From Vitellaria paradoxa (lineage: Eukaryota; Streptophyta; Magnoliopsida; Ericales; Sapotaceae): a stretch of 64,000 nt of DNA. Numbering within the stretch: the first letter of the stretch is position 1; each line of letters starts with the position of its first letter. The position numbers were made by a program, and so were the translations under genes. Shown here one piece after another: positions 36,223 through 49,638 of this stretch. The stretch lies in assembly GCA_019916065.1 (NCBI GenBank), contig CM034237.1, forward strand, positions 57,568,590 to 57,632,589, read 5' to 3'. The notes under the pieces were generated by a model. The model was given only the letters and a program-made list of their open reading frames with translations, ran no database searches and had not been told where the DNA came from.

Positions 36223-37807
36223 ATATGTACACATGAGAAATTGAGAATTAAGGTAAGATTTTTGTCTTTTTCTTTTTATTTGAAGGAGCAGCGTACCATG
36301 ACGGTTGATGGCAAATTGGCAATTGACGTAAGGTGAGAATTCGAAGGACGAGATCTCACTCGTTGAATTTTCAACTTACTACAATATTTGTCTCCTGTTT
36401 AACTTTTTAGATAGCATATTTTTACTGGATTTTTAGTAATCGTTTAAGATTATAAATAAAAAGTATTTGGAAAAAAAATAACACTATTCAATTGTTACCC
36501 TTGGCATCGTTTGGGAATGCCGGACTAGTACTTGTTAGCTAGTTAACTGTTTTTTTTTTTTTTTTTTTTTTTTTCACATTATAACAATTAATTATTAGGT
36601 TATTTCTAAATTACAAAATTCCTTTTTTTTAAACACTATAGGCATATAAATCCTTAAATTAACAAATAGAGTCAATCTCACCAAAAAATGAGTAAATTCT
36701 TTTTAGTAGTGACATGTGAATCATTAAACAAAACAAATAGGGTTGACTTTATCAGAATAAGAGGTCGACCCCTTTTGGCAGTAGACGTGTGAATCATTAA
36801 ATTAGCAAATGGGATCGATTCCGTTTCATGATAGCGTTGACCCCTTTTAGCCGTACGCATGAGAGGACTTGGGACATTTGTGTGTTAAAGGGTAGTTTTG
36901 AAAGATTATGTGCAGTATCGAGAGTACAAATATCAATATATAAATTTATTAAAAAAGTTAGGATAAAAAAATTAGTTATCTTGGTTTTTCAAATACAAAA
37001 AAAATCACTTTTTTTTTTTTTTTTTGCCAAACCAAGCTAAGGAACATTGAAATAAAAATGCCAAATGTATTTTTATTTTATTTTTTATATTAAAAAATAT
37101 TATTTATTATCAAAATAGATGAAGTATGAAAAACTAAAAGTGAAATACATTTGGAAATTTTATTTTATATAATTTTTAATTTTTATTGTCATTTTATTTT
37201 TTACACTACAAATTTTTAATTTTTTTAAATTTAAAATTATTTTTATTATAAATTAAAAAATAATTTTTTTAGGTAAATAATAAAAAAATGTTATAAGTTA
37301 ACTTGACGTGGTTATAAAGTACAATAAAAATAGAAAAATGTGATATAAAAATGATGAGTGTTAAAATTTAATTGAGAAAAATATAAAAAATAATTAAAAA
37401 TTAATAAATTTTGAAAGGACAAACGTGGCCGAAATTACCTCACGAAGAGAAAAAAAAAAAGAGAATGAAGAGCTCTCCATGTTTTACCTATCCAAATCCC
37501 AAAGCCTTTACTTTTTTGAACCTTCATTCACCCAGTCTGTAAAGCGAAGGACCCCCCCTCTCTCTCTCTCTCTCCCGGTACCTCTTTTTGGAGGCCTGCA
37601 CAGCAGGTTCTGAGTACTGGGTTGCCTTGATAATGGCGTAAAAAGCTTTGAAAAACATCTCTCCCAGTCCTCACGAGTCACAAACCTCCAATTCTCTCTC
37701 TCTCTCTCTAACTGCTATAACTGTCTTTCACGTTCTGTGCTTTGTGGGTCTTCTCTATCACATGAAGCTAGTGAAGTTCCGGTGAGCTTAGTGGTAGAGG
37801 AGAGAAA

Positions 37808-40800
37808 ATGGGGGGAGGAGGAGATCAATGGCGCTGGCCACCAACTGGGGCTCCGCTCTACACACAGAGTGATGACCACTGGAGCCGCTTTGATAGCTCG
37901 GTCAACGCCGTTTCTTTTGGGTTTGTTGCCACTGCCATCCTCATCTCCATGTTCTTCGTCATGGCCATTTTCGAAAGGTTTCTCAGACCCACCTCGCCGG
38001 ATTCTCAGCCGTCCGGCCGCCGGTACAATGGGGATGTTGAGTCCCAAATGAGGTTCAACGGAAAGCCTCATCTTCCTTCCCCTAAAGTGAGTAATCCTCT
38101 GCTCACACGCACCCATACATATTACATATATAATACATACACGTATACACATATATTTATCTGTGTGTTTGTGTTCCGAGTGGCATGGTTCACAATCCAA
38201 ATTTGCAGACGATCGTGGAATGTGCTGGCCAATGTCTCCTTGTAGTTTTGGGGAAATGGTTGTTAATTTAATTTAACTGACATGGGTTTCTTCTCTTCCT
38301 TCTCTCGTTCTCTGATTGTTTGTCTGTTTTGGTTATTACTTTGATTTCACTTTACCCAGAAAACCAAAAAGAAAGAAAAGAAAGATAATTTTGATTTATG
38401 ACTCTTTTTTTGGCAGGCGATCTTGTTCACAATTCGTCTTGTTTGATTGTTTTCCCCAAAGTTTTCTTCTCTGTCTCAGTTCACTATTATATCTGTTTCT
38501 TTCTTTTCTTCCTTCATTATGTTCTTTTTGCACCATATATTTTTTTTTTATTTTCAACCTCTTTTTGTTTCACTTTATCCACTCCAAGGATTTGCTTAAT
38601 CCTATGAGTTTGGACCATGAAGTAATATGCTTTACCTTTGGTTTCTCAAGTTATTTTTACCGCTTGCTAACTGTGGTAAGAAAATGGCAAATACCATTGT
38701 TAGACTGAATGTTGACCGTTTGATTTGTGTGTGTGTCTGCGGGACCCGCACATATCAACGGCCAGATGGTAGACGGCCTTCAGATTCCAAAAATGTAATC
38801 TTTTAGGTTTATTTCTTACAAATTATTCTGCTGCTAATTGAAAGGTCAGTTGTTCCTGTTTGGTCCCTTTGGATGATAAAAAATTCTAAAAAATTGTGCA
38901 AATTTTTAAAATTATTTATTTTTTTATCTTATTACACGAATTACGAATTTATAATTTATTGCATTTTTTTGTTATTTTTTTGTCACTCCACACCCACCTT
39001 AGTGGGTAAGGTGGGTTTGGTCAGTAAGAAAAACTTCAATTAAATTTTTGTAACTTTTATCTGATGTGTTATTTTTATTTTTTGTAAAAGTTGTGTGTTT
39101 AGTAAAAAGTTGTGAAAGTTAAAAGAAAAGTTGAAGAAATTTGGAGAAAATTAAAGAAAGTTTGTAGTTTTATGTGTGATATTTTTTTTTTTTGGGGGGG
39201 GGGGGGGACGGGCTTTGTGTTTGAGTTCTTTTGAGTTCCAGGTTTTAATTGACTATAAAAGAAAAATAAGATATGGTATTGGTGTGAATAGGACTCAGGT
39301 CACTCGACAAAATTGCAGGAATGGCTTTCAGTGCGAACCTTTGCATGAACTTGTCTTTAGTGATGAAAACAATTTTCATCGACAACATAAAGCATCCCAT
39401 AGGCTACTCTTAGGTTTTCTTTGTCATATAGGCATGTGCATGTTCCCTGAAATTTCGAGACATTAACAAACTGCACTATCTATTAATTAAGATACATATA
39501 TATATACAATACATATATATATTAAGAAAGGCCCATCCGTTGCTGGCCGATTGGTCCTTGTTATAGAGCGTCTAGGTACTATATTGTTATGTGTAACCTT
39601 TGAATTCCTGGTGTGTTGCCTGCCCCACCACTGAACATTTCATTCGCTAGGCCCATCACTACCAATGTTTTTGATGCCTAGCATGGCCAATTCTATATGT
39701 GTTAGTCTTCTTTCCAGCTTAAATATTCATATCCAACTGATTTTCATCAAACAAAGATGACAATTGAATTTTATATATATATATATAGAGAGAGAGAGAG
39801 AAAGAGAGAGAGAGATAGGGGTTTGGTTGTGAGGTAGCTAGATATAAATTATTTACACTCATGTTTGCTTTATTGGACATGGAGTTGGATAAAAAATAAC
39901 ATCCTACTCCTAATTTTCAACTCTAGTTTAATTACACTTCTTTTTTTTTTTATTGGGTTAATATCTATCATAGGATGTCATTTATAATGTTATTAACATT
40001 CCTCGGAAGATATTATAGATTAAAAAATGAAGAAAATGTAGCTAAATGTAGGATAAAAAAAAATTAGGAGTGGGATGCTATTACTCGTCCGACCTCATTT
40101 TCAATTAAACAAACTTGCTTACTTAAATCTACGGCATTCCAACTTATACTTGGCTGGTGGATAGATACACTAGAAATGACGTTTTATATTTGGGATCCAA
40201 TTACAAAGTCTTATCCTTGGAGTCGATGAGCTAAGCTGGGTGTGACATGTTTCGAGCAAGACTTCGCCACTTGGGTTTACGCACTTGGAGCATTAATTGC
40301 TCTGCTGCTTTCTTTCAACCACATGTGTACTGCCCTTCAACTGTTCAAACTCTGTCGTTCAGTTGAAAATGAACCTCCTTTATGTGGCATGGCCTACCAA
40401 TATGCTCTGATGTTGAACCCTATAAATTTCAATTTTTACCGTGTTAGTGGTCTGGAATCTCCCAAACTTAACCAACAAGTTAAGCAGACTTTCGTGTGGA
40501 CCATGGCTGGTTTGTAGGAAGATTAGATCCCGTGTTCTGCAATTGTTAATTTGCACAAGTACTTGGCACAATGGCGCTAATAGATATTTAAGAGGCTTGA
40601 AGGGAAGAAACGTGTTAACTTTCACTGGCTACAACTTCAGTGCCATTTCTACTGCGCAAGAAATCCGCGATGCATTGATTTGGACAAAACACAATGCTAT
40701 AGAGCTTTTTCTCAGCAATTAACGATTTAAAGTGGTTGGGTTATATTAATGCTTTTTTTTTTTTTTGTTGGGTGCTGGTTGTTTTGGTTAAGGGATGTAT

Positions 40801-41980
40801 TCTGCTTATAAACCCCCCCCCTCGGGTGCACGAGGGACTGGTAAGGAATCTTTCATTACGATTTGCTTTCTATGATGATCCATTTAGATTCAGTGATTAT
40901 GACTGAATGATTTAATTCATGGGTTAACTGAGTGTAAGTTTATTGCCTTGAATCTTTTGCTTTAAAATTGGTGAGCTTTTGCGTCAATACTGCACATGGA
41001 GCAGCATAAGCTGTGGAATTCTATGAATATGAAACATTCTATCCGGTAATCTTGGTCCTTTGTGTAGGGTATCTAAGGTCCCATTTGGTATAGCTGTTTT
41101 GACTCCATTTTTTACGTTGTGTTTTTTGAAAACAAGAGAAATAACTCAAAACGCATTTGGTCACTTGTATTTTTAAAATCTATTTTAGCAAACAAAAAAT
41201 GAATTTACACATAAAATACAAAATGGTAAAAAGTCGTTTTGAGCATTTTTAACCCAAAACAAGGAAAATCTCAAAATGCAGAAAACAGAAAACGTCAAAC
41301 CAAATGCATTTTCTGTTTCTGTGTTTTTAAATTTTCAAAACATAAAACACATAAAACTGAAAATAGAAAGCAAAAAATAGAAATATAAACCAAATGGTAC
41401 CTAAGAAGTTCCAATCATCTATATAGAATGCTTTGGCTTCACTGTATGATGTTACTGCAATTTCCTTGCTTTCTTTTTCTCCTAGTATAGAAAGGAATCC
41501 TAGTTTTTAGCTGATACAAACGACACTGTTTCTTGGCCACACGATGCCTAGGTTTGCTGATGTGAAGCCATCACATGTTTTGGTTTATATTTTTCAGTAG
41601 TCTTGGTCCATCGGAGAACATCTGCTCTATCTGCTTATGTCCATCAGAGAACATCTGCTCTATCTGCTTATTTATCGTTCTTTCACCATCCAAAAGAAAT
41701 TTCACTTTATTTCTAGCATTATACTACTTAAAAAACATTATCATTTAAATTTCCTTTTGCAACCCCACTTATGTGACTATTCTTTCAAGTCTCTCTAATT
41801 AATCTATTTATATTTCATCCTCAGCTATCTGTGGATGCCACAGATGTTTCAGTGCTGATGCCCGGAGAGAATATTCCCACATTCATTGCGCGTCCAGCTC
41901 CCGTGCCTTGCCCCCCAGAGCGCATCTCATGGCCAACCCATCAATCGAGCACGAGCTTGAACTCGGTCCGAGAGAACTAG
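37808..41980 (+). CDS. Small single-pass plant membrane protein of unknown function
   Basis: Two exons, 37808-38086 and 41825-41980, joined across a 3738-bp GT-AG intron without changing phase; 144 aa. The start MGGGGDQWRWPPTGAPLYTQ is followed by a conserved-looking DDHWSRFD. One hydrophobic helix lies at about residues 34-56 (VSFGFVATAILISMFFVMAI), then FERFLRP and a polar tail. Exon 2 adds VSVLMPGENIPTFIARPAPV, then a PCPPERISWP motif and the stop at 41978. I recognise this layout (N-terminal aromatic and polar part, single helix, proline-rich C-terminus) from an uncharacterised plant family and know no function for it. The exon 2 match to that family's C-terminus is the main reason for trusting the long intron. 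If the first ORF were read through, it would continue into intron sequence. Confidence 0.8.
39896..40087. mobile_element. MITE in the large intron
   Basis: ATAACATCCTACTCCTAATT at 39896 and its inverted counterpart AAATTAGGAGTGGGATGCTA (40061-40080) form imperfect inverted ends enclosing about 150 bp of non-coding DNA. Similarity may extend about 15 bp further out on each side. Confidence 0.65.
41074..41404. mobile_element. Tourist-like MITE with TAA target duplication, copy 1
   Basis: Element 41077-41401 begins GGTCCCATTTGGTAT and ends with the complement of GGTACCATTTGGTTT (13 of 15 identical), flanked by TAA at 41074-41076 and 41402-41404. A 3-bp TAA-type duplication with such ends is typical of PIF/Harbinger-derived MITEs. 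A relative is at 63759-63969. Confidence 0.8.
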
Positions 41981-44564
41981 GCACTGAAATGCCCTCTTAT
42001 GTACAGAGTACAACAAGCCTACATATTTGGAGCCATGGACATTACTCAGGGCCAAAGTCACGCATTGAATTTCTGTAGCTGAGGTCTGAGAATCTGAAAG
42101 GTGGCAACTTTTATGCCTAGGTTCTTGAATCTGTGGATATGGCATTCAACCATGATGGGCGCATCAGCTTCAGTGCCAACATTGGAAAATCAGGCAATGT
42201 ACCTTTTGATTATATTTCCATATGTTTCGCAGTTTCTCAGATTTTTAAGATATATGACTTTGATCTCTAGGAATGGATTCATTTGCCGGTTGAATCATGT
42301 CTTCTTGTAAAGCAATTGATGAGCATAATCGATAATTACAATCATTACATGAGTATTTACGGATTTTGATGATTGGAACGAACGAACAAAATATTGTTTA
42401 GTGATCTGAACCCGTAAATGGCTCTGTAATAGGTAAACCTTCTTAAATTTTCATGTGCACATTCCCGGAATTCTTGTCCTAGTTCTTGGTCAGAAAACTG
42501 TGAACTGCTTCAAAGATTGGGCTGAAGAATATATCTAACGAATTAGGCACATGAATAGCATTAGTACTTCTTTCCTACATTTCCTGGCGAGCTGAATCAA
42601 GTACTGGATGACCAGCGACTTCATTGGTTTTGTTACTTGGGTTACTGAAGAGGGTCTTTACTGTTGTTGCCTGGAACATTTATCGTTCCAGTATAACCCG
42701 TATGCTTAAATTCTAATAATGAACTTTTTAATTTATCAAAAGAAAAAAAAAAAGTTACTTATTTAAAAATTAATAATAATAAAAAAAGTAGTGTAGGAAT
42801 TTATAAAACCAAGTGTACGAATCTATATTCATTATATTTTTGTAAAAAAATTAAATTTATTAGTTATTGTCACATTGTTATCAATTGATTATTTTCAGAG
42901 GTCTTCAAATGAAATTATAACATAAGTATAATTTGTTCAAACGGCAAATTTAGTGTTTTAAAATGTATCATATCTTGAAATATGTATTAAGCGTGCATTT
43001 GAAATGATAAAAAATGAGATAAAGTGAGATAAGTTGTGAGTTTGTAATTCGTACAGTAAGTAAGATGAAAAGTGAATAACTTTTAGAATTTCTTAGTATT
43101 TTTCACTATTTTTTAGAGTTAAGCCTAAATTAATCAATTGGTATTTTACATTAATGTTGGTTTTGCAATTCAACCCATAAAAGGATCCGATTTATGTAGA
43201 CGCACTGCCGTAAAACCGGTAGAATTCTGCACACTGGTAGTCAACCTCCTCATGTGTTCCTAGACTCCTGGACTGATAGTGCTTTCTAATTCTTGATTTG
43301 TAGCACTTAAAACGGCCTGGCACAGGCCGGGCAGAGTTACAGGTTATTTGAGTTTGATTTGAAAATATTATTGAATTTAAAAAGTATGTTGTAGTCTCAG
43401 TTTTATTAACTTTTGAATCTAGTTATAATTGAGTCGGATTCGAGTAACTTTTAATTATTTTATATTAAATTTAAATTTATTAAGCCGAGTTTGCATCAAA
43501 AACTTAAAAGCAAAATAAGAGACATGTTACGTTTAAGTTTAGCTTAATTTCATAACAATATGATTTTAAATTAATGAGCTTTTAACGAGCAAAATATAAC
43601 CATTTTCAATTGTGTTTGATTTGGTTTAACAGCCCTAATTGCAACGGACCCATGGAGGAAAATAACGAGTTTTGATCGAGAGCCAAGTGACCATCTTAAA
43701 GCTGATGCCGTTAATTGTAGTAATGATTTTCTTAACGTCCATTTGGTAATATTTATGCTTTTTGTTTTCAGTTGTTTTTAAGTTGTTTTCAGCTTTTTAT
43801 TTTTAGTTGTTTTTCCCTCCTAAATAAAAATAGAAAATATGTTTTGGTAATGCAATGTTAATAATTCATTTTAATTTTAATCAAATAAATTATTTTGGTA
43901 TGTAATTATTATTAATTTTTTTATTTTAATAAAATTATTTTAATATGTAATTATTATTTTCTAAAAGTAATTTTAGTTTAGATTTTGATAAAGTTACGTT
44001 AATATCTAATTATTATTTTCTAAAAATAATTTTAATCTAATAAAATAAATAAATAATTTTTGTAATAAATTATTATTTGAATTTTAATGAATTTAATTTT
44101 AATAATATAAATATTTTTTATGTGAGTACTATCTATCAAAAAATAATTTTATTTTAATAAAATAAACCACTATGATAATATATTATTTATCAAAAATAAC
44201 TTTAGTTCAGTAAAAAAATTTGAATAAAATAATTTATTTTAATATGATGCAACAAAAATAGATAAATTTTTAAAATTAACAAAATATTTATAAAAAAAAT
44301 GAAAAAAAAAAGAGAGCAGAAATATAATTTTTCTGTTTTCCTTTTTCGTATAAGTTTTCCTTTTTTTGGGACAATAAAAAAATAAAAACAAATTATCAAA
44401 CACATTTTTGTTGTTAATTTTTTAAAAATTTATAAACATATTAGAAAAATAATAAATATAAACGTGTTATCAACGGGCTCTAAGTTAACGCATTTGTCTC
44501 TGCCATTTTTTCTGCTTTTCATATTATAGAAACAGGTGATCACTTATCATAACCAAATTCAAGG

Positions 44565-44618
<54 letters not shown>

Positions 44619-44837
44619 AGGGGATGGAAATGGTAACATAAAAAGCACAAGAGATAAATAATACATTAATCATGTGCATTTTGTCCAAGAACAAGTAAAA
44701 ACAATACTCAAAACTCCTCTCAACAAAGAATGAAAGAAAGCAACTACGAGTGGCACAAACTCCAACACAGAACACTAATGGTTAGCTATACAAGTGTCAT
44801 CAGAAAGCCAATTAGCTTGTGCAAAACCATGATCAAT
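41981..44837. other. Intergenic; LINE 3' tail and MITE copies
   Basis: The first few hundred bp are probably 3'UTR of the membrane-protein gene. An L1-like 3' end, AACTTTTTAATTTATC plus an A-run, is at about 42720-42755. A short MITE related to those at 47889 and 48570 lies at about 42985-43125. 43735-44420 is very AT-rich. A (GA)n tract is at 44570-44611. No gene is supported. Confidence 0.6.
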
Positions 44838-46622
44838 CTATGCATTGCAATTGCCTTCTTCACTTGGATATTTAGGGGCTTCTTCGTCCTTCTTCCCATC
44901 TCCCGCCAACCTCTTCCAAACTTCTAGCAGGACTGTGGCAACCACCAATGCCCCAAAGACAATAGCGTAAGCAATCAGCCATCCCTCGCTAGGTTTCAAG
45001 ATTTTGAATCCTGACCATATGTTGACGAAGCCCAAAACGAGGACAGTGTATCCAGTGAAGTGGTGGAACAAATTCCAGATATATCTGTACTTGTGATCCT
45101 TCCCGGGTCGAAAAAATAAAGCAGAAGCCTAAACACCCAAAAATAATAATAATAATAAGGTTGGTTACCCCAAAAAAAAAAACAAAAATTAATGACGTAG
45201 GAATCGGTAAATAATTGAGATTAAAATTTGATCAAAATGGAGCACCTGAAGTAGTCCAAGGGAGAAAAGTGTAATCCCAATGCCCAAATGGCAAGGGTGA
45301 TGAGTACCAGAAGACTTGGACATGAGGAGGAAGAGCCCAGTTGCACCCCCAGCCATGCCAATGAGGTAGCCCGGAAGCTGAAAAGCAATGTGAAGGTAGA
45401 ACCAGAGAGGGTCTGTTGCTGGTCTATATGCCTTTAGATACCTTGCCGACATGAACCCAAGAGGCATCATCAAACCCCAACTAATCACATTCAGTGCTCC
45501 ATGAATCTACACGTATAAAATAGAAAATTAATGATTTACATACCCATGGAAAAGGTCACAACTATTAGAAACAGTTCAAAAAGTTAGAATAAAATGTAAT
45601 TTGAGTTATTTTTTAACATTTAAAGTATAAATCATAAAAAAAATAAAAATGAATAATTCTGATTCGAACTTATTCTAGCAGAATCTTTTAATTTTTTGTG
45701 TCAGAACTTTTTAAAATTTATAAAAATATTATTAAAATCTGTAAAAATTTTATTTACATTCATAAAAATTTATTGAAATTTGTAGAGATATTTACAGAAA
45801 TTCACGTAATTCGAAATAAAAAAAAAGTTTTGCATAAGAAATTATAAAGGTTTTAGACATTTTCAGAGTAAGCAAATGCACTAATATAGACGTGTGTATA
45901 AAAATATAAGATTATTTAAATGTAATTTTAGAAGGATGTATTTAAGAATTACTTACAATCTTGAGGGTGTTTCTTGAACTGGCGGATCCATGAGAAGGCA
46001 AGGCTTGTCCGGACGAGAGATTGAGGGTTCCCATGGAAATGAGATTATCCCCAGAGAGATGATGCATTCCGAGAGTGTTGCCCGAGAGCACTGGCCCATC
46101 TTGCCAAACGTGGGTCAGAGTAGACCCGTTGTTTGGAATCTCCATTACCATATCCAAGGTTGCGAATACGATAATCTCGCTGTTGTTGAAGAAGGCAGCG
46201 GATAAGTTTGAAACCGGGAAACTCAAATCTCCCTCGCGCAACTGGGTCTGATAGCTATCAACCGGGGATGTGAAGACGGCCATGGTTCCGTCATCGGGCT
46301 TTTGGTAGGCCACGATGGATTGAGTCCCCACCATGCTTTTAGAAGTCGGGTTGATTCCCCAGGCAACCCATGTCGAGGGAGTGACGTGGCTGTGCCTGTA
46401 GGCGATTTGGAGAGTTCTGGAAGATGAGTCGTGAGTCCAGTGAAGAGCAGAGTTCAGCGCCGGAAGATCAGCGCATGATTCGTAGACCCTTCCGTCGGAG
46501 AAGATGAAGTCGGAACACGACGACGACGATGACGACGACGACGAAAGAGAAAACGAACGCACGAGAAAGAATAGGATAAGCATGATGATCAGTTTGATGG
46601 ATCTCGCTGCTGCTGCGGCCAT
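44838..46622 (-). CDS. Cytochrome b561 and DOMON domain-containing protein
   Basis: Three exons on the minus strand: 46622-45957, 45506-45246, 45128-44838; GT-AG introns, all in phase 0, 405 aa. A hydrophobic signal peptide (IKLIIMLILFFLVRSFSL, within residues 1-26) and a serine run precede the DOMON domain at about residues 40-195 (WVAWGINPTSKSMVGTQSIV). The b561 core has five hydrophobic helices and the four expected heme-ligand histidines at about 224 (IHGAL), 261 (YLHIAFQ), 295 (CHLGI) and 331 (LFHHFTGY). Plant members of this AIR12/CYBDOM-like family are plasma-membrane proteins that pass electrons from cytosolic ascorbate to apoplastic acceptors. The C-terminus is short, charged and cytosolic. 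A TATA-like sequence lies 125-130 bp upstream of the ATG. The exact subclass is not determined. Confidence 0.93.
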
Positions 46623-46744
46623 GGTGATGGATCAACAGAATCGGAGAGAGAAATAATTAAGAAGAGGGAGAAAAAAGCTACAATCCACGCACGCAGAGAA
46701 AACGAAGAGATTAATGTGGCTTTTCTGATGGTGGTGTGCATTTG

Positions 46745-46753
46745 CTTTATATA
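46745..46753 (-). promoter_or_regulatory. TATA box of the cytochrome b561/DOMON gene
   Basis: Read on the minus strand the sequence is CCTATATAAAGCA, a textbook TATA element about 125 bp upstream of the start codon, which leaves room for a 5'UTR of about 90 bp. Confidence 0.65.
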
Positions 46754-47392
46754 GGAGAAGCATCCTCTCTCATTTCCAATCCAAGCATAGATAGGAGAGT
46801 TCCTTCCCATATTCTCTGCATTTCTCAACAAATAGAAAGTCATTAGCCGAGATGTCTTCGGAGTGTGTTTACTTTAGAATTTTGAGATAATTATATCAAT
46901 TTAAGATGGAAAACATAATTCATTTCTGATAAGTATTCCACACATATTAAGTGTCTATATCTTTAAGAAATTAATACTCGGATATTTTCATATAATCCTG
47001 TTTGGTGAAAAATATTAAAAAATTTATTCATTTTTTATTTTACTATAAACTCACAATTATTTTACTTTGTCTTATTTTATCTTACTTTTTATCACTTTAA
47101 ATGCACTCTAAGTGTCTGAGAACATTATAACAGAATATTTTGTTAGGACATAAGTATACATATTAATTTTAAAACAAGTCATATTAATTTTTTTTAATTA
47201 CTTAAGGCCCGCGTTTTTGTTTTTAAAATTTTGAAAAAATAAATTAAAATAAAAAATATATTTGGTAATTTTTTCATTACCATATTTTTAAAAATTGAGG
47301 GGGAAAAACGGGTTATCACTTATCTTTAAATTAGTACTATCATTTTTTTCATTTTTCTTGCCCAACACTATAAAATTAACTCTCCATACTAC

Positions 47393-47431
<39 letters not shown>

Positions 47432-47888
47432 TTTCACCCTTACCTAAATTTATATTCGTCAAATAAATATCTCTTGGGCTATTTTAACCAGTGTAATAAT
47501 TTTTAGTCCAACTGAAATTTGAACCATAAAATGACCGTAAAATGATTGTTTTAACAATTAAATATAATAACAAAAAAAATTTAAATACAAACACCTCGCT
47601 TGTTTATTTATTTATTTTTGTAATATAACAAAAGAGTTAAAAGATTTACTTTTAAACACGTCCAACGGACAGAAAAACCTTTTATAGTTCGTTAATTACA
47701 AGCGAAAGGGGCACTGCACCGTGACCCATAATCCGGTCCACATATTTACGGAAGAATCCCCGATAAGCATAAATAAGTTGATATGATTAGATGTGAAATT
47801 ATACATAAGAAAGTATTACATTCGTGATTACAAATACAACGTTTCTTGACTGTTAGATAAGTTTGAAAGCACATTGAAGGCGCGATTA

Positions 47889-48413
47889 GAGCGACAAAAT
47901 AGTGGAGTAAAATGAGGTAAAGTAAAATAATTTGTAATTCGTAATTTATGCAATGAGATAAAAAAGTCGTTTGGAGTCCCAGAAAAAAATAAAAGTGAAT
48001 TTTTTTTTGAATTTTGGAGCGTAAAAAGTTATTTTTGAATGTTTATGTTTGATTTGATATAAAATTGTTAAAAATTATATAAAGTGACACGTGACAAAAT
48101 TTTAGTAGAAAAACTCAAAATTTTTGGAGTTTTGTAAAACTTTTTGGTACAAATGTTAGTCCAATTTTTTAAAAAAAAAATCTGGCAAAATCCATTGGTA
48201 TACACTATTTTGGTTTGTTCTAACAGATTTTTGATAAATTTTTTTAAAAAGTTAAAATTTTTTGGAGTTTAAACAAGTTGAAACTTTTGAATTTTTTTGG
48301 AATTTCTTTAACTTTGTTGGTGCTCCAAATGGCACAAAAAAAATGAATAACTTTTAGAAATTTTTAAAAAATTTTAAAGTTTTTTAGTGATTTTTAACAA
48401 ACTAAATGTACCC
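47889..48413. mobile_element. MITE inserted into another MITE
   Basis: The outer element is cut in two: GGTAAAGTAAAATAATTTGT... to GAGATAAAAA (47889-47965), then AAAATGAATAACTTTTAGAA... to CAAACTAAATGTACCC (48336-48413). Between them an about 370-bp element (47966-48335) has inverted ends GTCGTTTGGAGTCC and GGTGCTCCAAATGGCAC, like the family at 24153 and 29437. Uninterrupted outer copies at 42985-43125 and 34590-34740 show the join. Confidence 0.7.
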
Positions 48414-48569
48414 TCGTCATCTTAATGAGAAAAAAAAATGTTGGAGAGAGAAATCTGTGAAGTGAATTAAGAGAATTTATATGTATATATATATATTACT
48501 TAAAGGGTGCATTTAAGTTGAATTAAGTTTTGGTTTATTTGAGGCCGGTTCAAATTATTAATATTAAGA

Positions 48570-48732
48570 GTTCGTTTGGCATGATGTGAAACTTTGAAAA
48601 CTTTTAAAAATTTTTAAAATTCTCTAAAAGTTATTCACCTATTATTTCATTGCATGAATTACGAACTTATAAATTATCTCAAATTATCTTATTTTATTTT
48701 ACTTTTTAGCACTCCAAACACTTTCGGTTGAG
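48570..48732 (-). mobile_element. Short MITE, inverted copy of the 47889 outer family
   Basis: It reads GTTCGTTTGGCATGATG at the left and TTTTTAGCACTCCAAACAC at the right, with CTCTAAAAGTTATTCA and GCATGAATTACGAACTTATA inside. These are the reverse complement of the outer MITE's internal sequence. Another reverse copy is at about 47003-47112. Confidence 0.6.
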
Positions 48733-49589
48733 CTTGAGTTTGGCTTAATAAATAATAGTTAGAGGTTTGCCATGTGAAATTGACTTGCGAGTAACTTAAT
48801 TAGTTTAAAATATAATAAATCAAAATAAATACCCAATCAAAATAAAACAATATCATTTTACTAAATTAAAACGTTGTTTTAGTAAAAAAATATTATAAAA
48901 ATTTATATATTATTTTATTAAACTGCTTCCAAACTTTCAAGTCGAACGCTTCTAAACTTGATTTCAATTTTAAACGAGTCACAAATTAATCTAAATCGAT
49001 CTCATTAAAGTTACAAATTGAATTCGAGCAACCCACAAATAACTTAATTCATAACCATCTATATTTACTTAAGCACAAACACCTGAACTTGTTTGTTTAA
49101 AAGGCAACAAAGATTTTTAAAACTATTGGATTTAATTTTAATTTCTTCCAAACAAAAAATATATAAATACTTAAGAGTTAGTTAATTATACATAAGAAAA
49201 GGAAAAAATTATTCATTTCAATTGTTGTGCTCTATCGATCACTGTATTGATATGGTAGCACAGATCAATCAAACGGTGACATGTATATATACATAATTCT
49301 AATTACTTGATTGTTACTTTGGATTTAAAATTTTTAAGGGGTGCCGTAAATTTTATTTTATTAAAATAAAACAACATTCAGTAAAATTTATTTGATTTAA
49401 TGCAACGATAAACTCAATTTTTTATAATCTTCAAACCCATAACAATTACGTTACATCATTTTATTTTGTTTTTTTCTTAATTTATAAACCAACTAAATTA
49501 TTCAGAGGATAAAATATAGACATACATACATACATAGATACATACATATATATATACATACATACATACATACATAGATACATACATAC

Positions 49590-49638
<49 letters not shown>

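Larger units (their letters stand above)
28538..37807. other. Gene-poor MITE zone with a few GC-richer islands
   Basis: About 9 kb without a supported gene. Most is AT-rich MITE debris (copies listed separately; others near 34590-34740). GC-richer islands at about 31600-32110, 32880-33065, 34140-34375 and 35340-35560 look like remnants of original unique sequence. Microsatellites are (GA)n at 32060-32092, (TA)n then (GT)n at 36186-36222, and (CT)n near 37556-37574. The last few hundred bases are likely promoter and 5'UTR of the gene at 37808. Confidence 0.6.
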
